Shown: in pieces, positions 59,270-64,000 of the stretch | Numbering within the stretch: the first letter of the stretch is position 1 | Layout of the letters: each line of letters opens with the position of its first letter | Assembly: GCA_030533445.1 (NCBI GenBank) | Contig: CM060081.1 | Span: 2,003,315-2,067,314 of the forward strand | Direction of reading: 5' to 3' | Length of the DNA stretch: 64,000 nucleotides | Source of the DNA: Cyprinodon diabolis | Lineage: Eukaryota > Chordata > Actinopteri > Cyprinodontiformes > Cyprinodontidae | Notes under the pieces: model-generated | The model's input: only the letters and a program-made list of their open reading frames with translations | What the model was told of the DNA's origin: nothing | Databases searched by the model: none | Position numbers and translations under genes: made by a program

Positions 59270-59700
59270 TGCGTCCTCCAAAGGTCAGATTCGTAGGCCG
59301 ATTATGTCGGCGCGATGCCGAGCTCTGGTCGGATTTCATAACTCCTCATTATGCAGCCTACAAATTGAACCTTTTTCCCCTTTTTTTAAGGACGGATCCA
59401 CTGTATCCTCTGTAGCCTTGGGTATCCCATGATTCATTGCGAGTCCAGCAAACAAAAATAGCTTATCATGGCGCCGAACAGTGGTGAATATTGGAAGTTC
59501 CGTTTAATAGAATCCAAGTGTGTAAAAAGTTCCGTCTGAGATGAATGAAAATAGTTGTTTTAATGATTATTGAGTCAGATATGTGGCGGTAATGTTTGGT
59601 TTATCTAAAGGTTTTTATCTGTTACTGTGTAAATATGTTTGGCTGATATTTAAGCTCAGATTCTAATATCTCTGCAGGGTGGAGACTATAAATCTGATAT
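59270..59700. mobile_element. Inverse partial copy of the 1.2-kb TIR transposon
   Basis: Diverged reverse complement of about 32790-33235. Shared landmarks include the GGCGCCGAACAGTGGTGAA region, the TGAGTCAGATATGTGGCGGT region and the CTGCAGGGTGG region. The terminal CCTAGG part is missing. Confidence 0.65.
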
Positions 59701-59879
59701 CTGAGACCACGGTGCTGCTGCTGAAGCTCCTAAGAAGGTTATTAACACCCAGAACAGCAGTGAGAAGTGATGGAGAGTTATTGTCACTGGATGATTGAAA
59801 TAATAAATACAAACACGCGTTCTCCCGAGATTTCGCCGCTTTTTACGCCGTCTTTTACCAACACGGCCGCCTTTTACGC

Positions 59880-59981
59880 GCGTCATGATAGTACCGCAAG
59901 ACGCGCGTTTTTACTCGTTACTAAAACACGGTAACGGCGTTAGTAACGCCATTACTTTCAACGCCGTTACTCCCATCACTG
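59880..59981. mobile_element. hAT-type right end (CAGTGATGGGAGTAACGG)
   Basis: Ends ACGCCGTTACTCCCATCACTG, whose complement starts CAGTGATGGGAG, with subterminal GTAACG motifs. No matching left end was found nearby; the short AGTAACTAGTTACTAT stretch at about 60590 may be an unrelated hAT scrap. Confidence 0.6.
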
Positions 59982-60617
59982 ATTGTGACAAATTTCCATC
60001 CAACGCTGACCAGTAGTTTACAAGTCTGACCGTCTTTAAGGTGGCGTCAGGCTTATATTAAATATTAAAATTGGTATTTTGTAAGTTTTAATACTTGTTT
60101 TGAGCATAAAATATAGTGATTGTGGAACAATACTTTAATATTTCTTTTACTTAAACCGCAAACACAATTTTACATAAATATCAACTTTAGCTGACTGTAT
60201 TGGAATAGATCAACAGAAAGAAGCATGGAATTTTTAAGTCAAAGGATTTATGTGCCACAAAATAATATTTATACCCTGAAATGTGTACAATGCAGGATTA
60301 TTTTTTTTTAAGAAGGACTTTCCACATTTGTGACAAATGGTACTTTTAATGTGAATTATATTTATTGGTACACCTCATTACCATTGCCTGTAATCATTGT
60401 TTTTTTTTTGTCAGTCAATTTGTTTAAAATATTCTGTTTTTTTTTATCATGCATCTCAATTCTACAAAAACATAAAAAATCTTAAAAATAAACTTTCATT
60501 TATGGTTTTCATGTCTCATGCCTTTCGGCCCTTTATGGAGTGTGTTACTAGTAACTTCTATTGTGGCTTAACTCAGGTAGTAACTCTTTTGGGAGAAGTA
60601 ACTAGTTACTATAACTA
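59982..60617. other. Unassigned AT-rich DNA
   Basis: No gene recognised. Confidence 0.4.
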
Positions 60618-60858
60618 AACCATCCATCATCTGACACGCTTTATCCCAAGTAGGGTCCCGAGGGGTGCTGGTGCTTATCTGCAGCCGTCTACGGGTGCGA
60701 GGCGGGGTCCACCCTGGACAGGTCGCCAGTCCGTCACAGGGAAACACAGAGACAAACAGGACAAACAACCATTCACACAAACACCTAAGGAAAATTGAGA
60801 AGCCAATTAACCTACCTGTCATGTTTTTGGACTGTGGGAGGAAGCCACTAATGGTGTG
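60618..60858 (+). repeat. Common teleost interspersed repeat
   Basis: The GAGGCGGGGTCCACCCTGGA block, then GGTCGCCAGTCCGTCACAGG, then TTTTTGGACTGTGGGAGGAA, is a widely dispersed fish repeat that I recognise by sequence but cannot name with confidence. It is truncated at the right. Confidence 0.65.
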
Positions 60859-61676
60859 AAAAATTCCTCTTAAACCTAACTGACATTACGTTGACTGACT
60901 GGGCCGTATTTATACCCCAACACATGCTAGATTTTTTTTTAAGTGGAAACAAACTTCTTTTTTTAAGTGGAAGCAAACTGGTGTTCCCAGAGAAAACCCA
61001 CAATATCAAAACAAAGCATGCAACTAATTTGATTTGATGTACCTACTAATAACTGTTCATGTAAGTTTGCCATCTGTTAATTTAATTTCAGTCCAACATG
61101 GTGCCAATTGTTTTTAGTTCATGAGCATTTCTGAAATATGTCATCTAAGCAGCTTAGCCTGTTCCATTGATAGCTGACTTGGCCCTCACAGTGGACAAAT
61201 CAAAACTATTATATTTGGCGTTCAACCACTGATGATGCTAGTGAAATGTCTAAGTCATCCAGGTCGTAGTCATTACAAAAAAGTTATGAAACACTCCACT
61301 GGACTTAGTTTCCAAGTTTGGAGATGTTTCGCTTCCCATCCAGGAAGCTTTTTAAATTCAGAAATGAATTTAATAAGCTTCCTGGATGGGAACCACTGAT
61401 GATCATTTGGTGGCTGGGGTTCCAGGGCAAAAACATTTGGAGAAAAAGTTCCTAATTCTGTTAATTTTTTTTTCTTTGTTTTTACCTCAACAGGATATGA
61501 AGAATCATCCCATCTAGCTGTTTTGTGCCCATCATGGTCATTAGAGAAGGGTAAAGGGAGCCCAGTGGGTGAATTTCTGCATTTCAGACAATCACAATCA
61601 ACAAGGTGTCTTTCATGTATGTTAGTTTCAGGTGGCTCGTTGGTAATCCTCTCTGCTGAGTTAAGAGAAGATTTTT
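60859..61676. other. Unassigned
   Basis: GCTTCCTGGATGGGAA at about 61378 repeats, inverted, TTCCCATCCAGGAAGC at about 61335. No gene recognised. Confidence 0.4.
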
Positions 61677-63200
61677 CTAAATTTGTGGTCTTTTTAATGA
61701 TAATTCGGAAGAGCTGAAACCTAAGTTCCCCACCGCTTGGAATTTGTAGTTTCTCATCATATCAGTAGCTCTTTGGACATAAGGACAATTGATGTCATTG
61801 ATAGAAAGATGGCTCATGCTGACAAAAGAGTGGCTAAGTGCGTCACTTGAAGTAATGCGTTTTTTTGGGCTAAGAGTTAGCATTTGTTTAACAAGATCAA
61901 TGAAAAACTTTAAATCTGTCCTCTCAATGTCATCCTTTACTGGTAGGGATGTTAGAACATCCTCCAGAGACTTTGGTTTATTGTCCAAATGCTTGATTTT
62001 AAATGGCATTTTTTAGGGACCCAGATTACCTCACCCTTTACAATATACCTAGAATAGTAAAGGAATGTATCAAGCCCATCATTTAGCACAGAGGGCTCTG
62101 GTTCACCCAGCAGAGAAGTAATTTTAATCCATACTTCAGGCTCAGAGTCTCCTTTGAAGATATGTGTTTTAAGGTAGAGATAGACAAAAGTGACGCCTAA
62201 CAGCCACATATTAACGGTTAGCTCCAAAGGCATGTTCAAAATCTGCTCTGGAGGTCTATAAGACAGTGGACAACAAAATAATCTATTAGCATTTTCTGGT
62301 GTTGTAAGAAAACTGAAATCAATTAACCAACATTATGGCTACGTTCACACTGCAGGCCTTAATGCTCAATTCCGATTTTTTTGTGAAATCGGATTTTTTT
62401 GCGTGTCCGTTCACACTTCCAAGTATATGCGACTTGTATGTGATCTACTGTGTGAACTGAAAGCGTTCAACCGAAGTGTCCTGCATGTGCACTCGAGGAC
62501 GCGATGACGTCACATGTAGCAAGCGTCCTCAGTGTTTGCGGAAGTAAACATGACTCGTAATACCGCAGCGTATATTGCGTTCTTTAAGTTCTTCTCCAAC
62601 AGGAGCAGGCACATTACGAACGAAATCTTTTTAAGAAGATCAAAAAGAAAGACCCTCCCCCGGTTCCGGTAAGACCCTTCGAGTTTGGTCTGAATCGAGC
62701 TATCTTTCCAAAAATGATTTAAGTCAGCAACCTCACTTTCTCTCCATTGACTGCTCTCTGTGTTATCTTCCGCCATGGTTAGTTTTTCCCGCCTCCGCTT
62801 AGTAGGACGCAGATTAGTAACGTTTAGTAACATTTGTCAAGTATCAATGACGTGTAGGTCGGATGAATGCGACCTAGCCGTACAGACACAGGTCGCATTT
62901 GAAAAGATCAGATACGTATCGGATTCAGCACCACATATCCAAGTGGCCTGGGTCGCATTTGAAAAAATCCGATCTGTGTCGTTCAGACTGTCATAAAAAG
63001 ATCAGATACAGGTCACATATGGGCAAAAAAATCGGAATTGGGTCACTTCAGGCTGCAGTGTGAACGTAGCCTTAGTTGTCAGGCTTGATATCTCTATGCA
63101 CCATCCCCACCTTGTGTAGAAAATTAAGATACCAATACCTGTCCACCAATAACCTGAATCTTACACAAATCCAGACGGCCACCTGTGGATTTCTCCATGA
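61677..63200 (-). pseudogene. HIPK-like protein kinase pseudogene
   Basis: The minus strand reads, in order: LNFLHKVGMVHRDIKPDN (kinase catalytic loop, about 63075-63130), then after an inserted element LIDFSFLTTP (the D-F-G motif altered to D-F-S), LSYRPPEQILNMPLELTVNMW (P+1/APE region and subdomain IX), LLGEPEPSVLNDG, and after a frame change FIDLVKQMLTLSPKKRITSSDAL and HSFVSMSHL (C-lobe end). This order and wording resemble homeodomain-interacting protein kinases, which are expanded in teleosts. No introns separate the blocks. DFS, a frameshift at about 62000, a stop right after the catalytic loop and the insertion indicate a dead, possibly retro-copied gene. Confidence 0.75.
62337..63071 (-). 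mobile_element. PIF/Harbinger-like non-autonomous element in the kinase pseudogene
   Basis: Inverted ends GGCTACGTTCACACTGCAG, matching the reverse complement of CTGCAGTGTGAACGTAGCC. TTA at 62333-62335 and 63072-63074 fits a 3-bp TSD. The minus strand encodes a remnant MAEDNTESSQWRESEVADLN followed by YRNRGRVF, resembling the Myb/SANT-like DNA-binding protein of Harbinger elements. No transposase. The superfamily is inferred from TSD length and the Myb-like piece. Confidence 0.75.
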
Positions 63201-64000
63201 TTTCTTTCAAAATATCGACAGCAAATTAATTTTAAAAGAGGAACAGAGAAACGCGATCAAGGCTCATCTTCTTATTCTAGGCGTGCAACTGCACGCTTTG
63301 ATTTTTGTTGACAACAACTATGCGTCGCTTAACATACGTCACGCACTCCGTTGCTCTTATTGGTTGTAGGTCTATCCAATTGAGTGGAGAGGCATTTTTT
63401 TTTCCTGGTTCGTTCAAAACACGCCCCATAATAAAAGCTCTATGGAGCAGCATCAGACTCATTCTGACTAGAATTGAGTAGGACTACGTCAGGCTAAAAA
63501 TGACATAAGTGAAAACTGGCCTGCATAAAATAATGGAAAAAAAGACAGATTTTAAGACAGGACTTTTTTCTTTTAATAGAAATGTTCTAACTTTTGCGAC
63601 AATAGTCTGATAAAGAGTACATTTATATACATGTTTAAGCCAGAATGATCTGACATTCAAAACAATGGCTAACTTCCAGCCATGGCGTCCTGCATGAGCA
63701 TTGGGGCTTGATTCGTTCATGTGTCAGGGTACGCGCACGGGGTGTGGGACAAGCAGACGACCATGATTGACATGTCATGGAACCAATCGTGTACAACGGA
63801 CCGTCTTTTGTGATCGGTTGAGGTTATTCATTGATTTCTCACTGTAGAGGGGACCCTTTATTTTAGTTTCACTTCCAGACTTTCTATTTCACTGCTTGCT
63901 AAGTGACTGGGGAGATCTTCAAGCCACATGGTATAAATGCATTATAAAAGATCTCCTACTGCACCTTTAAAATTATCAGTTTTCTTAATCTGCAAATGAT
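63201..64000. other. Unassigned; possible MITE pieces
   Basis: TTCGTTCAAAACACGCCCCA and nearby sequence look like fish MITE material, but termini were not found. No gene recognised. Confidence 0.35.

Overview
This is repeat-rich eukaryotic DNA. It most likely comes from a ray-finned fish (percomorph teleost): the mobile elements are fish types (L2-clade LINEs with a TTGAA-type tail, fish L1, R4/Dong-like and Rex/CR1-like LINE pieces, hAT and Harbinger MITEs, Ty3/gypsy chromovirus), and the one well-supported host gene has the two-exon layout of teleost poly-zinc-finger genes. Species cannot be fixed from the sequence. There are no bacterial operons, CRISPR arrays or rRNA/tRNA genes.

Left part (1-31.7 kb): mostly unassigned AT-rich DNA. 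It holds three minisatellites (14-bp, 25/27-bp and a 2.8-kb array of a 17-bp BamHI-site unit at 9455-12273), several MITEs with target-site duplications, two THAP-type transposon pieces, three copies of one hAT family (5184-6107, 22157-23009, 29732-31714), and a broken Ty3/gypsy element (about 26.9-29.7 kb) ending in in-frame minisatellites. Three splice-bounded, phase-compatible segments on the minus strand (23271-23584, 8091-8202, 518-585) may be exons of an unrecognised gene or lncRNA; this is weak.

Middle (31.7-55.7 kb): a C2H2 zinc-finger gene on the plus strand. Exon 1 (ATG at 31936, donor at 32000) lies just downstream of the third hAT copy. Exon 2 (acceptor ending 50683) carries 43 complete fingers before a TAG at 54559, then about 15 further finger units with more stops. 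The 18.7-kb intron is almost entirely mobile DNA: a 1.2-kb TIR element 12 bp after the donor, a gypsy chromovirus with intact 5-bp TSDs (33937-39410), an L1 tail, a full-length minus-strand L2 LINE (about 39.93-47.6 kb) into which a 5'-truncated plus-strand copy of the same family inserted (43707-46533), a hAT remnant, an R4/Dong-like LINE end between AT microsatellites, a Rex/CR1-like RT remnant and a SINE.

Right part (55.7-64 kb): the ZNF 3' region, an L1 RT remnant, a compact LTR element whose tRNA-Val primer-binding site is tandemly duplicated (58118-59096), another copy of the 1.2-kb TIR element, hAT ends, a common fish repeat, and a HIPK-like kinase pseudogene split by a Harbinger-type element.

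The most unusual points are the higher-order 8-finger (672-bp) structure of the ZNF with only four DNA-contact signatures, the spread of its stop codons by tandem duplication, the 17-bp minisatellite that encodes the same 17-residue repeat in all three frames, and the L2-into-L2 nesting. Most functional statements rest on motif recognition by eye; no searches were run.
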